A stretch of 64,000 nucleotides of DNA from an uncultured bacterium (lineage in GTDB: Bacteria; Pseudomonadota; Alphaproteobacteria; Sphingomonadales; Sphingomonadaceae). A program made the translations under genes and the position numbers. This document shows, in pieces, positions 8,705 to 16,073 of the stretch (its first letter is position 1; each line of letters starts with the position of its first letter). The notes under the pieces were generated by a model. The model had not been told where the DNA came from and ran no database searches. It saw only the letters and a list, made by a program, of their open reading frames with translations. The stretch is taken from assembly GCA_942636505.2 (NCBI GenBank), contig CALOGB020000126.1, positions 286,010-350,009 on the forward strand, written 5' to 3'.

Positions 8705-9862
8705 CTATTGCCGTGTCAGCTCTCGGCCGACGATCATGCGCATGACCTGGTTCGTCCCCTCGAGGATCGAATGCACCCGCAGATCGCGCCAGAAGCGTTC
8801 GATCGGGTAATCCTGCAGATACCCATACCCGCCATGCAGCTGCAACGCGCGGTCGACCACGGACGAGCCCGTGTCCGTCGCCAGCCGCTTCGCCATCGCC
8901 GCGAACTTGGTCTTGTCGGGCGCGTTCGCCGTCACCTTCGCCGCCGCAATGTAAAGCAGCGCCCGCGCCGCCTCCAGTTCGGTCGCCATGTCCGCCAGCA
9001 TGAACTGCGTGTTCTGGAAATCCGCGATCGCCTTCCCGAACTGTTTCCGGTCCTTGGTGTACGCGATCGCCTCGTCGAGACACCGCTGCGCCCCACCGAG
9101 CGAACACGCACCGATGTTCAGCCGTCCGCCGTCGAGCCCCATCATCGCGATCCGAAAGCCCTCGCCCTCGCCGCCAACCATGTTCGCCGCCGGCACGCGG
9201 ACGCCGTCAAAGATCACCTGCCGCGTCGGTTGCGAATGCCAGCCGAGCTTCTTTTCGTTCGCGCCGAACGATACGCCGGGCATGTCCTTCTCGATCACCA
9301 GGCACGAGATACCCTTGGGCCCATCCTCACCGGTACGAACCATGGTGACATACACCTCGTTCTCGCCCGCGCCCGAGATGAACTGCTTCGAGCCCGTCAC
9401 GATCCAGTCGTCGCCGTCACGCACCGCGCGTGTCTTGAGTGCCGCCGCGTCGGAACCCGACCCCGGCTCGGTCAGGCAATAGCTGCCCAGCCGGTCCATC
9501 GTCACCATGCTGGGGAGGTACTTGTCCTTCACCGCAGCCGATCCGAACCGGTCGATCATCCACGCCGCCATGTTGTGGATGCTGATGAACGCCGACGTCG
9601 ACGGGCACCCGTACGACATCGCCTCCATGATCAGCGCCGCCTCGAGCCGCCCGAGCGCGATCCCGCCGCTCTCCTCGCTGACGTAGATCGCCGCGAAGCC
9701 GAGTTCGGCCGCCGCCTTGATCGTGTCGCGCGGAAAGATGTGCTTCTCGTCCCACTCGGCCGCATGCGGCGTGATGCGGTCGGCGGTGAAACGGCGCGCC
9801 AATTCCTGGATCTCGCGCTGGTCGTCGGTGAGGTCGAACTGGTTGGAGGTGAACTGGTTCAT
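8705..9862 (-). CDS. Isobutyryl-CoA dehydrogenase (acyl-CoA dehydrogenase)
   Basis: A 385-residue FAD flavoprotein that oxidises isobutyryl-CoA to methacrylyl-CoA and passes electrons to ETF. It contains the FAD/substrate signature CLTEPGSGSDAAAL, the second signature LQLHGGYGYLQDYPIER, and a catalytic glutamate in ILEGTNQVM near the C-terminus, the position used by isobutyryl-CoA dehydrogenase (ACAD8). The five-gene neighbourhood makes the branched-chain substrate likely, although a 2-methylbutyryl substrate cannot be excluded. Confidence 0.9.
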   Translation of the reverse strand: MNQFTSNQFDLTDDQREIQELARRFTADRITPHAAEWDEKHIFPRDTIKAAAELGFAAIYVSEESGGIALGRLEAALIMEAMSYGCPSTSAFISIHNMAAWMIDRFGSAAVKDKYLPSMVTMDRLGSYCLTEPGSGSDAAALKTRAVRDGDDWIVTGSKQFISGAGENEVYVTMVRTGEDGPKGISCLVIEKDMPGVSFGANEKKLGWHSQPTRQVIFDGVRVPAANMVGGEGEGFRIAMMGLDGGRLNIGACSLGGAQRCLDEAIAYTKDRKQFGKAIADFQNTQFMLADMATELEAARALLYIAAAKVTANAPDKTKFAAMAKRLATDTGSSVVDRALQLHGGYGYLQDYPIERFWRDLRVHSILEGTNQVMRMIVGRELTRQ

Positions 9863-9877
9863 CGTGGTCCTATCTCC

Positions 9878-9958
9878 GTCATGCCGGGCTTGACCCGGTA
9901 CCCAGTGTCACGGACGCCGGTGTTCGTGGCTCTGGGTCCTGACGTGCGTCAGGATGAC
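9878..9958. repeat. Hybrid palindromic element upstream of the nuclease
   Basis: About 81 bp. The left unit is GTCATGCCGGGCTTGACC with a CCCGG-type hairpin and a CCCAG tail; the right unit is CTGGGTCCTGAC then a CGTCAGGATGAC end of the family A type. The two units carry different hairpins in the same constant frame. It ends 17 bp before the GIY-YIG start codon. Confidence 0.88.
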
Positions 9959-9974
9959 GATTGGGGGAAATGAC

Positions 9975-10298
9975 GTGGATCGGCAACCGGCTGTCTACAT
10001 CCTCGCCAGCTGGCGCAACGGGACGCTGTACATCGGCGTCACGTCCAACCTGATGGCGCGGATCGTTCAGCATCGTGCCGGATCCTTTGGCGGTTTTACC
10101 CGAATGTATGGCGTCAAACGGCTTGTCTGGTTCGAGATAGCCGACACAATGGAGGGCGCTATCGGACGCGAGAAGCAATTGAAGAACTGGCACCGCGCCT
10201 GGAAGATCGAATTGATCGAGGCGAGCAACCCGACTTGGCGCGATCTGGCAGAGGATTGGGGCTTCCCGCCGCTCCCCCAGCCGTCATCCCGGGCTTGA
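9975..10298 (+). CDS. GIY-YIG nuclease domain protein
   Basis: A 107-residue single-domain GIY-YIG endonuclease of the short UPF0213/YhbQ-like kind. The motif is VYILAS...LYIGVT at the N-terminus, followed by the conserved arginine in LMARIVQHRAGS and the metal-binding glutamate in GAIGREKQLKNW. The GTG at 9975 is preferred because GGGGGAA lies six bases upstream and homology starts there; an ATG at 9954 would lie inside the repeat. Its last codons, Pro-Ser-Ser-Arg-Ala, and its stop are encoded by the palindrome at 10283-10363. Family members cut branched or structured DNA; the target here is unknown. It is on the opposite strand to the valine genes that surround it. Confidence 0.85.
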   Translation: MDRQPAVYILASWRNGTLYIGVTSNLMARIVQHRAGSFGGFTRMYGVKRLVWFEIADTMEGAIGREKQLKNWHRAWKIELIEASNPTWRDLAEDWGFPPLPQPSSRA

Positions 10299-10363
10299 CC
10301 CGGGACCCAGAGCCACGAGCCCATACGCTCGTGGCTCTGGGTCCTGACGTTGATGAGGATAAC
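10283..10363. repeat. Hybrid palindromic element overlapping the nuclease stop
   Basis: About 81 bp. The left unit GTCATCCCGGGCTTGACC forms a CCCGGG hairpin with an ACCCAG tail; the right unit is CTGGGTCCTGACG ending in a degenerate GAGGATAAC. The middle contains AGCCACGAG / CTCGTGGCT, giving a longer outer stem. The nuclease stop codon is the TGA of the first hairpin loop. Same hybrid type as 9878-9958. Confidence 0.88.
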
Positions 10364-10386
10364 GGAAGAAGGGAAGCTCACCCCAA

Positions 10387-11913
10387 TCACCCCATCGTCG
10401 GGATAACGAACGCGTCGTTATTCCGCGCCGGACCGCCATCCTCGGCCATAGCCGGCAGTGCCGACCCGTCCGGCCAACGCTGCGTGATCGTCTTGACCTT
10501 GGTCCAGAACTTCACGCCCTCCATCCCGTGCTGGTTGGTGTCGCCGAACGCCGAGCGCTTCCACCCGCCAAACGTATGATACGCGACCGGCACCGGGATC
10601 GGCACGTTGATGCCGACCATGCCCACATTCACCCGCGCCGCGAACTCGCGCGCCGCGTGCCCGTTGCGCGTGAAGATCGCGACGCCGTTGCCGTATTGAT
10701 GCTCGCTCGGCAGGCGCACCGCCTCCTCGAAATCGGCCGCGCGGACGATCTGGAGCACCGGCCCGAAGATCTCCTCCTTGTACGCCGACATCTCCGTCGT
10801 CACGTGATCGAACAGCGACGGGCCGATGAAGAAGCCCTTCTCATGCCCCTGCAACGCAAATCCGCGCCCGTCGACGACCAGTTCCGCACCCTCGTCGACG
10901 CCGGTCTGGATCCAGTTCTCGATCCGGGTGCGATGCGCCGCATTCACCACCGGCCCGTAATGCGCGTCGTTATCCGTCGACACGCCAACCCGCAAAGCCG
11001 CGATCGCCGGGATCAGCTTCTCCCGCAGCGCGATCGCGGTCTTCTCGCCGACCGGCACCACCACCGGCAGCGCCATGCAGCGCTCGCCGGCGCTCCCGAA
11101 CGCCGCGCCCGACAGGTCGGCGACGACCTGGTCGAGGTCGGCATCGGGCATGACGATGCCGTGGTTCTTCGCGCCGCCCATCGCCTGGACGCGCTTGCCC
11201 GCCTCGACGCCGCGGCGGTACACGTAATGCGCGATGTCGGACGATCCGACGAAGCTCACCGCCGAGATCGCCGGGTGATCGAGGATCGCGTCGACCAGTT
11301 CCTTGTCGCCGTGGACGACCTGGAAGATGCCCTCGGGCAGCCCCGCCTCGACGAACAATTCGCCGAGCCGCACCGGCACCGACGGATCGCGCTCGCTGGG
11401 CTTGAGGATGAACGCGTTACCCGTGGCGATCGCGACGCCCGACATCCACAACGGGATCATCGCCGGGAAGTTGAACGGCGTGATGCCGGCACCGATGCCA
11501 AGCGGCTGGCGCATCGAATAGACGTCGATCCCCGGCCCGGCGCCCTGCGTATATTCGCCCTTGAGGATGTGCGGGATGCCACAACAGAACTCGATCACCT
11601 CGAGCCCGCGCTGGATATCGCCCTTCGAATCCGCGATCACCTTGCCGTGCTCTGACGAGAGCAACTGCGCCAGTTCGTCCATGTTGGCTTCGACGAGCCG
11701 CTTGAACTCGAACATGACGCGGGCACGGCGTTGCGGATTGGTGGCAGCCCAGCCCGGCTGCGCCTTCTGTGCCGCGGCGACCGCACGGTCCAGATCGGTC
11801 GCGCCGGACAGCCGCACGCGCGCCTGCACCTCGCCCGAATTCGGGTCGAATACATCACCGAAGCGCTCGGCCGTGCTGGCCGCACCGCTCACGAAATTCT
11901 CGATCGTCCGCAT
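10387..11913 (-). CDS. mmsA: CoA-acylating methylmalonate-semialdehyde dehydrogenase
   Basis: NAD+- and CoA-dependent aldehyde dehydrogenase converting methylmalonate semialdehyde to propionyl-CoA and CO2, the last step of the valine pathway. The protein of about 508 residues has the MmsA-type start IENFVSG, the PFNFPAMIPLW segment, and the active-site cysteine in GSAGERCMALPV. The ATG at 11913 is preferred because AGAAGAGG sits six bases before it; an ATG six bases further upstream overlaps that site. It is divergent from a LysR gene, with a shared control region at 11914-12020. Confidence 0.94.
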   Translation of the reverse strand: MRTIENFVSGAASTAERFGDVFDPNSGEVQARVRLSGATDLDRAVAAAQKAQPGWAATNPQRRARVMFEFKRLVEANMDELAQLLSSEHGKVIADSKGDIQRGLEVIEFCCGIPHILKGEYTQGAGPGIDVYSMRQPLGIGAGITPFNFPAMIPLWMSGVAIATGNAFILKPSERDPSVPVRLGELFVEAGLPEGIFQVVHGDKELVDAILDHPAISAVSFVGSSDIAHYVYRRGVEAGKRVQAMGGAKNHGIVMPDADLDQVVADLSGAAFGSAGERCMALPVVVPVGEKTAIALREKLIPAIAALRVGVSTDNDAHYGPVVNAAHRTRIENWIQTGVDEGAELVVDGRGFALQGHEKGFFIGPSLFDHVTTEMSAYKEEIFGPVLQIVRAADFEEAVRLPSEHQYGNGVAIFTRNGHAAREFAARVNVGMVGINVPIPVPVAYHTFGGWKRSAFGDTNQHGMEGVKFWTKVKTITQRWPDGSALPAMAEDGGPARNNDAFVIPTMG

Positions 11914-11954
11914 GGGCATCCTCTTCTAGTTGCGCGCATCGTCCGCCATAAGCG

Positions 11955-11996
11955 TTTCGCAGCCAAGTGGGGCTGTTTGCAGAATCGCTCTGCGAA
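11955..11996. promoter_or_regulatory. Candidate LysR operator between mmsA and the regulator gene
   Basis: TTTGCAGA at 11976-11983 and TCTGCGAA at 11989-11996 form an inverted repeat with one mismatch around ATCGC. A third half-site, TTTCGCAG, lies at 11955-11962. Dyads with one extra half-site in a divergent promoter are the usual arrangement for LysR-type regulators. Binding is inferred only from position and symmetry. Confidence 0.5.
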
Positions 11997-12020
11997 TATG
12001 CAGCATAGGGTGAGGCGTTC

Positions 12021-12920
12021 ATGGATTGGGACGACGTCCGATATTTCCTCGCTCTGGCGCGCACGCACAGGCTCGGACCAGCCGCCAAGCTGCTCGGACA
12101 GGACGCGACGACAGTCTCGCGGCGGCTGCAAAGACTTGAACGCCGACTCCAGACGACGTTGTTCGAGCAGACCGTGGCGGGATACGCGCTGACCGAGCGT
12201 GGCGCGGCGCTGCTCGACCATGCCGAGACGATGGAGGCGTCCGCGCTCGGCATCCAGGAAGTCGTCGGCAATGACGCGGGCGTGCTGGCGGGGCCGATCC
12301 GGTTGAGCGTCTCGGAAGGGTTCGGCAGTCGCATCCTCGCCCCGCAGCTCGCGTCGTTCACCAACCAGCATCCACGGATCGCGGTCGACCTTATCGCATC
12401 GACGGGGTTCCTCAACCCGTCGCGGCGAGAGGCGGATATCGCGGTGATGCTCGCGCGCCCGAAGAGCGGGCCGTTGGTGGCGCGAAAACTCACCGACTAT
12501 CACCTCGGCCTCTACGCGGATCCCGATCACCTCGCACGGTCGGGACCGATCGCGACCACTGCAGACCTGATGCGGCACCGCCTGATCGGCTACGTGCCCG
12601 ACATGATCTACGCGCCCGAGCTTCGCTATCTGGCCGAGATCGACGGGCGGCTGGATGCGTCGATCCGCAGTTCGAGCATCGTCGCGCAGGCCGAACTTAT
12701 CGCCGCGGGCGCGGGATGCGGGATCCTGCCGTGCTTCATCGGCGACGGCATGCCGGGGCTGGTGCGCGTGCTGCCCGGGGCGATCGATATCCAGCGCTCG
12801 TTCTGGCTCGTCGTCCACCGCGACGTCCGCCGGATCGCGCGGATCGACCGGTTCATCGCCTGGCTGGACTCGACGATCGGCGAGTTGAAGCCGCTGATGT
12901 TGGGCACTCTGCCAGCCTGA
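12021..12920 (+). CDS. LysR family transcriptional regulator
   Basis: A 299-residue regulator: N-terminal winged helix-turn-helix (residues about 1-60, beginning MDWDDVRYFLALARTHRLG) and a C-terminal effector-binding domain from about residue 90. It is divergent from mmsA, the first gene of the valine cluster, with an inverted repeat between them, so control of valine catabolism is the likely role. The effector is unknown. Length and domain order are normal for the family. Confidence 0.9.
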   Translation: MDWDDVRYFLALARTHRLGPAAKLLGQDATTVSRRLQRLERRLQTTLFEQTVAGYALTERGAALLDHAETMEASALGIQEVVGNDAGVLAGPIRLSVSEGFGSRILAPQLASFTNQHPRIAVDLIASTGFLNPSRREADIAVMLARPKSGPLVARKLTDYHLGLYADPDHLARSGPIATTADLMRHRLIGYVPDMIYAPELRYLAEIDGRLDASIRSSSIVAQAELIAAGAGCGILPCFIGDGMPGLVRVLPGAIDIQRSFWLVVHRDVRRIARIDRFIAWLDSTIGELKPLMLGTLPA

Positions 12921-12990
12921 TTGCCGCCCCCGAGTGAGGCCCGTATAGATCGATGTTGCATGGCAGCATCGCCGGGCCTGGAGCAGCGCG

Positions 12991-13380
12991 TTGATCCCCA
13001 AACTCTATCACCAGATGATCGACGCAATCGGCGATGGCACCGGCCTCCCCGATATCATCCTCCATATTCATGCGGGCATGGCGCTGCTGATGGTTGCCCG
13101 GCTGATCACGCGGCGGTCGTTCGGGACGTTCATTCCATGGTGGGTGGTCGTCGCGGGCGAGGCGTTCAACGAGATCATGGACCGATTAAATTTCGGCTCT
13201 TGGCGTTGGGAGGATACCTCGCTGGACATCATCAACACGTTGCTGTGGCCGACGGTGATCTGCCTTGGGGTGCGGTTGCGGCCGATGATCGCGCAGCGAG
13301 TCATGGTCAAAGAGGGTACGTTGGATAACGGGCCGGATGCCGTCCCCATCGAAGGCGTTCCAGTCGAGACCAAGCACTAA
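12991..13380 (+). CDS. Hypothetical membrane protein, 129 aa
   Basis: A small protein with three or more hydrophobic stretches (around residues 18-38, 44-58 and 80-95) separated by short loops, including SWRWEDTSLDIINTLLWP. I do not recognise a named family with certainty; the layout recalls small conserved integral membrane proteins of unknown role. The start is TTG at 12991 with GGAG upstream. The last 30 residues are hydrophilic. Confidence 0.65.
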   Translation: MIPKLYHQMIDAIGDGTGLPDIILHIHAGMALLMVARLITRRSFGTFIPWWVVVAGEAFNEIMDRLNFGSWRWEDTSLDIINTLLWPTVICLGVRLRPMIAQRVMVKEGTLDNGPDAVPIEGVPVETKH

Positions 13381-13384
13381 CCTG

Positions 13385-13489
13385 CCCCCCTCCCTGGAAG
13401 GGAGGGATTGGGGTAGGTCGGCCGGTTGGCGGACGCTGTGCATCCCAAGCGCCCCACCCACCCCTAGCCCTTCCCTTCCAGGGAGGGGA
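13385..13489. repeat. Palindromic element, CCTCCCTGGAAGGGAGG family
   Basis: Inverted arms CCCTCCCTGGAAGGGAGG and CCCTTCCAGGGAGGGG with G-rich tails GGGGTAGGTCGG / CACCCACCCC between. It fills the convergent gap between the 129-aa membrane protein and the acyl-CoA dehydrogenase pair. A sister copy lies at 15957-16072. Confidence 0.82.
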
Positions 13490-13542
13490 ACGCGTTGTGG
13501 GCTGGCTGGCTTGGTCTGTTCCAGACAGCCAATAGGCCCGGT

Positions 13543-14625
13543 TCAGCCTAGCGCGATGTACCGTTGCAGGTGATAATCCTCATCACCCAACTGATGGTCG
13601 ATCATCACCAGCCGCTTCGCATAATGCGACACCGCATATTCCCACGTCATGCCGATGCCGCCGTGAAGCTGGATCGTCTCCTCCGCGACCAGTGCCCCGG
13701 TCCGCCCGATCGTGTATTTCGCCGCCGCCAAAGCCCGCTCGCGCGCCTTCGCGTCGTCGCCATCGAACGCCGACGCCGCGTTGATCACCGCGGAATGCGC
13801 CTGCTCGATCTCGAGTAACACCGTCGCCATGCGATGCTGGAGCGCCTGGAACTTACCGATCGGCACGCCGAACTGTTTCCGGTCGCGGAGGTAGCCGAGC
13901 GTCGCCTCCTTGACGAACTCCATCGCGCCGACAGCTTCGGCCGACAGCGCGAGCAACCCCGCGCCGACCGCCGCATCGACGATCGCCTGCCCCTGCCCTT
14001 CGCCACCAACGCGCGCATCCGCGCCGACAATAACGTTCTCGAACGTTACATCACCGGCCGCGCCGCCTTCGACGACGTTGAAGCTGCGCACCAACACCCC
14101 GGCCGTATCCGCCGGCACGAGCAGCACGAGCGGCTCACCATCCTGCTCGATGGTCACGACGAACACCGATGCCGCACCGGCCTGCGAAACCACCGCCTTC
14201 GTCCCGCTCAGCGTCCAGCCATCGCCGCTCTTCGTCGCGGTCACCGGCGTCGCGCCATCCTCCTGCGCGAACGCGGCGATCGTCTCGCCCGACACGATCC
14301 CGGCGAGCGTCCCGTCATGCCCGCCAGCCTTCACCAGCGCACGCCCCGCCATCAGCGCGCCCAGGAACGGCTCGACCACCAGCGCGCGGCCGAGCGCCTC
14401 GAACACCACCATGATGTCGAACCCGCTGCCGCCGAAGCCGCCCGCCGCCTCGTCGAACATCGCGGAGACGATGCCGAGTTCGCTCAACTGCTGCCAGACC
14501 GCCGGGTCATACCCCGCCTCGCCGTAAGCACCCGCGTTGCGCGTCTCGATCGGATAGCCGTCGCGCAACGCCCGCACGAGCGTGTCGGCGAGCATGCGGC
14601 GGTCGTCGGTGTGTTCGAAGTTCAT
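13543..14625 (-). CDS. Acyl-CoA dehydrogenase family protein, second subunit
   Basis: A 360-residue protein with the acyl-CoA dehydrogenase fold, shorter than its partner. It has the C-terminal signature IQLHGGIGMTWEY, but the region where most members carry a catalytic glutamate reads VMIDHQLGDEDYH. The start at 14625 lies 5 bp after the stop codon of the upstream dehydrogenase, so the two are cotranscribed. Paired, unequal subunits like this occur in heterotetrameric dehydrogenases that act on steroid or bulky acyl-CoA side chains. The substrate here is unknown. Confidence 0.87.
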   Translation of the reverse strand: MNFEHTDDRRMLADTLVRALRDGYPIETRNAGAYGEAGYDPAVWQQLSELGIVSAMFDEAAGGFGGSGFDIMVVFEALGRALVVEPFLGALMAGRALVKAGGHDGTLAGIVSGETIAAFAQEDGATPVTATKSGDGWTLSGTKAVVSQAGAASVFVVTIEQDGEPLVLLVPADTAGVLVRSFNVVEGGAAGDVTFENVIVGADARVGGEGQGQAIVDAAVGAGLLALSAEAVGAMEFVKEATLGYLRDRKQFGVPIGKFQALQHRMATVLLEIEQAHSAVINAASAFDGDDAKARERALAAAKYTIGRTGALVAEETIQLHGGIGMTWEYAVSHYAKRLVMIDHQLGDEDYHLQRYIALG

Positions 14626-14629
14626 GGTA

Positions 14630-15832
14630 TCACAGACCCAGGATGGCTTTGGAGATGATGTTCTTCTGGATCTCGTTCGACCCGCCGAAGATCGACAGTT
14701 TGCGATTGTTGAAATAGCTCGGCGCCGCCATCGCCGCGTCCTCGGGTCCGACATCCTCGCCGTTCCACCCGGCCTCCAGAGCTTCGGGTATGTAGGGCGC
14801 CGCGTAGGAGCCATAGGCGCGCCGCGTCAGCGACGTGATCTCCTGCCGGATCTCTGTGCCCTTGATCTTGAGCATCGAACTCTCCGCGCCCGGCGCACCG
14901 CCACCGGCGACCGCCGCAAGCACACGAAGATTGGTCGTCTGCATGTTGGCCAGATCGATTTCGACCCGCGCCATCCGCGCCGCGAACAACGGATCATCCG
15001 CCAGCGCGCGGCCGCCCTTCTTCTGCATCTGCGCCACTTCCTTCAGCCGCTCGAACGACGCGATCGAGAAGCCGACGCCGGCGATGTTGGTGCGCTCATA
15101 GGTCAGCAGGTACTTGGCGTAGGTCCAGCCTAGATTCTCCTCGCCGACGAGGTTGGCGACGGGCACCTCGACATCGGTGAAGAACACTTCGTTCACCTCC
15201 TGCTCGCCGTCGATCAGCGTGATCGGGCGGACCTCGATGCCGGGCGACTTCATGTCGATCAGCAGGAACGAGATGCCCTCCTGCTTCTTCGCGGTCGCAT
15301 CGGTGCGGACGAGGCAGAAGATCATGTCAGCATGCTGGCCGAGCGTCGTCCAGGTCTTCTGGCCGTTGACGACATAGACGTCGCCCTTTCTGACCGCGGT
15401 GGTCTTCAGACCCGCAAGATCGGAGCCAGCACCCGGCTCCGAATACCCCTGGCACCACCAGTCGGAGCCGTCGAGAATCCGCGGCAGCCACTGCTTCTTC
15501 TGCTCCTCCGAGCCGTATTTGATCAGCACCGGGCCAAGCATGTTCACCCCGAACGGCACGACGCGGGGCGCGTGCGCGAGCGCGGACTCATTGTCGAAGA
15601 TGAACCGCTGGATCACGCTCCAGCCGGGGCCGCCCCACTCCTCGGGCCAGTGGTTCGCCAGCCAGCCGCGTTCGTTGAGGATCGCGTGCCATTCCTCCAT
15701 GTCCGACTTGCGCAGCCGCTTGCCCTCGCGGACCAGCGTCGAGAGACGAGCGGGAAGTTTGTCGCGGAAGAAGCTGCGGACTTCCCCGCGAAAGGCTTCT
15801 TCCTCGGGCGTGAAGCTGAGATCCATGGCCAT
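14630..15832 (-). CDS. Acyl-CoA dehydrogenase family protein, first subunit
   Basis: A 400-residue FAD-dependent dehydrogenase. It contains WCQGYSEPGAGSDLAGL (FAD/acyl-binding region) and ends with KLSIFGGSNEIQKNI, the pattern of the FadE-type members that lack the usual C-terminal EGT. It lies directly before the second subunit gene with a 4-bp spacer. The pair is likely to make one heteromeric enzyme. An AGGAG ribosome binding site precedes the ATG at 15832; a second ATG two codons on is possible. Confidence 0.88.
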   Translation of the reverse strand: MAMDLSFTPEEEAFRGEVRSFFRDKLPARLSTLVREGKRLRKSDMEEWHAILNERGWLANHWPEEWGGPGWSVIQRFIFDNESALAHAPRVVPFGVNMLGPVLIKYGSEEQKKQWLPRILDGSDWWCQGYSEPGAGSDLAGLKTTAVRKGDVYVVNGQKTWTTLGQHADMIFCLVRTDATAKKQEGISFLLIDMKSPGIEVRPITLIDGEQEVNEVFFTDVEVPVANLVGEENLGWTYAKYLLTYERTNIAGVGFSIASFERLKEVAQMQKKGGRALADDPLFAARMARVEIDLANMQTTNLRVLAAVAGGGAPGAESSMLKIKGTEIRQEITSLTRRAYGSYAAPYIPEALEAGWNGEDVGPEDAAMAAPSYFNNRKLSIFGGSNEIQKNIISKAILGL

Positions 15833-15956
15833 GTGACTCCTGATGTTGGAGCCTGTGTGCCACAGTCGATCGTAGAATTGAAGGACCGGTATGGTCCGAA
15901 ACGAAGAAAACGCAGTGCCGAACGACGCAGGTTAATCCGGGCGGTATCCAACTTCT

Positions 15957-16072
15957 TCTCCCCTCCCTGAAAGGGAGGGGTCGGGGGTGGGTCGGCCAGC
16001 TTGAGCCACGCGCGTTCGACTGTGCGGAAGCCGACCCACCCCCAGCCCCTCCCTTCCAGGAAGGGGAGCAGA
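15957..16072. repeat. Palindromic element, CCTCCCTGAAAGGGAGG family
   Basis: Arms of about 40 bp, CTCCCCTCCCTGAAAGGGAG to GGGTGGGTCGG and the complementary GACCCACCCCCAGCCCCTCC with CTTCCAGGAAGGGGAG, separated by about 40 bp. It lies immediately downstream of the porin stop codon. Confidence 0.82.
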
Positions 16073-16073
16073 A

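Noticed and set aside
8637..9107. An N-terminal extension of the 3-hydroxyisobutyryl-CoA hydrolase frame upstream of 8636
   Set aside because: The extension reads through a palindrome and the antisense-frame end of the isobutyryl-CoA dehydrogenase gene; a good ribosome binding site and homology begin at 8636.
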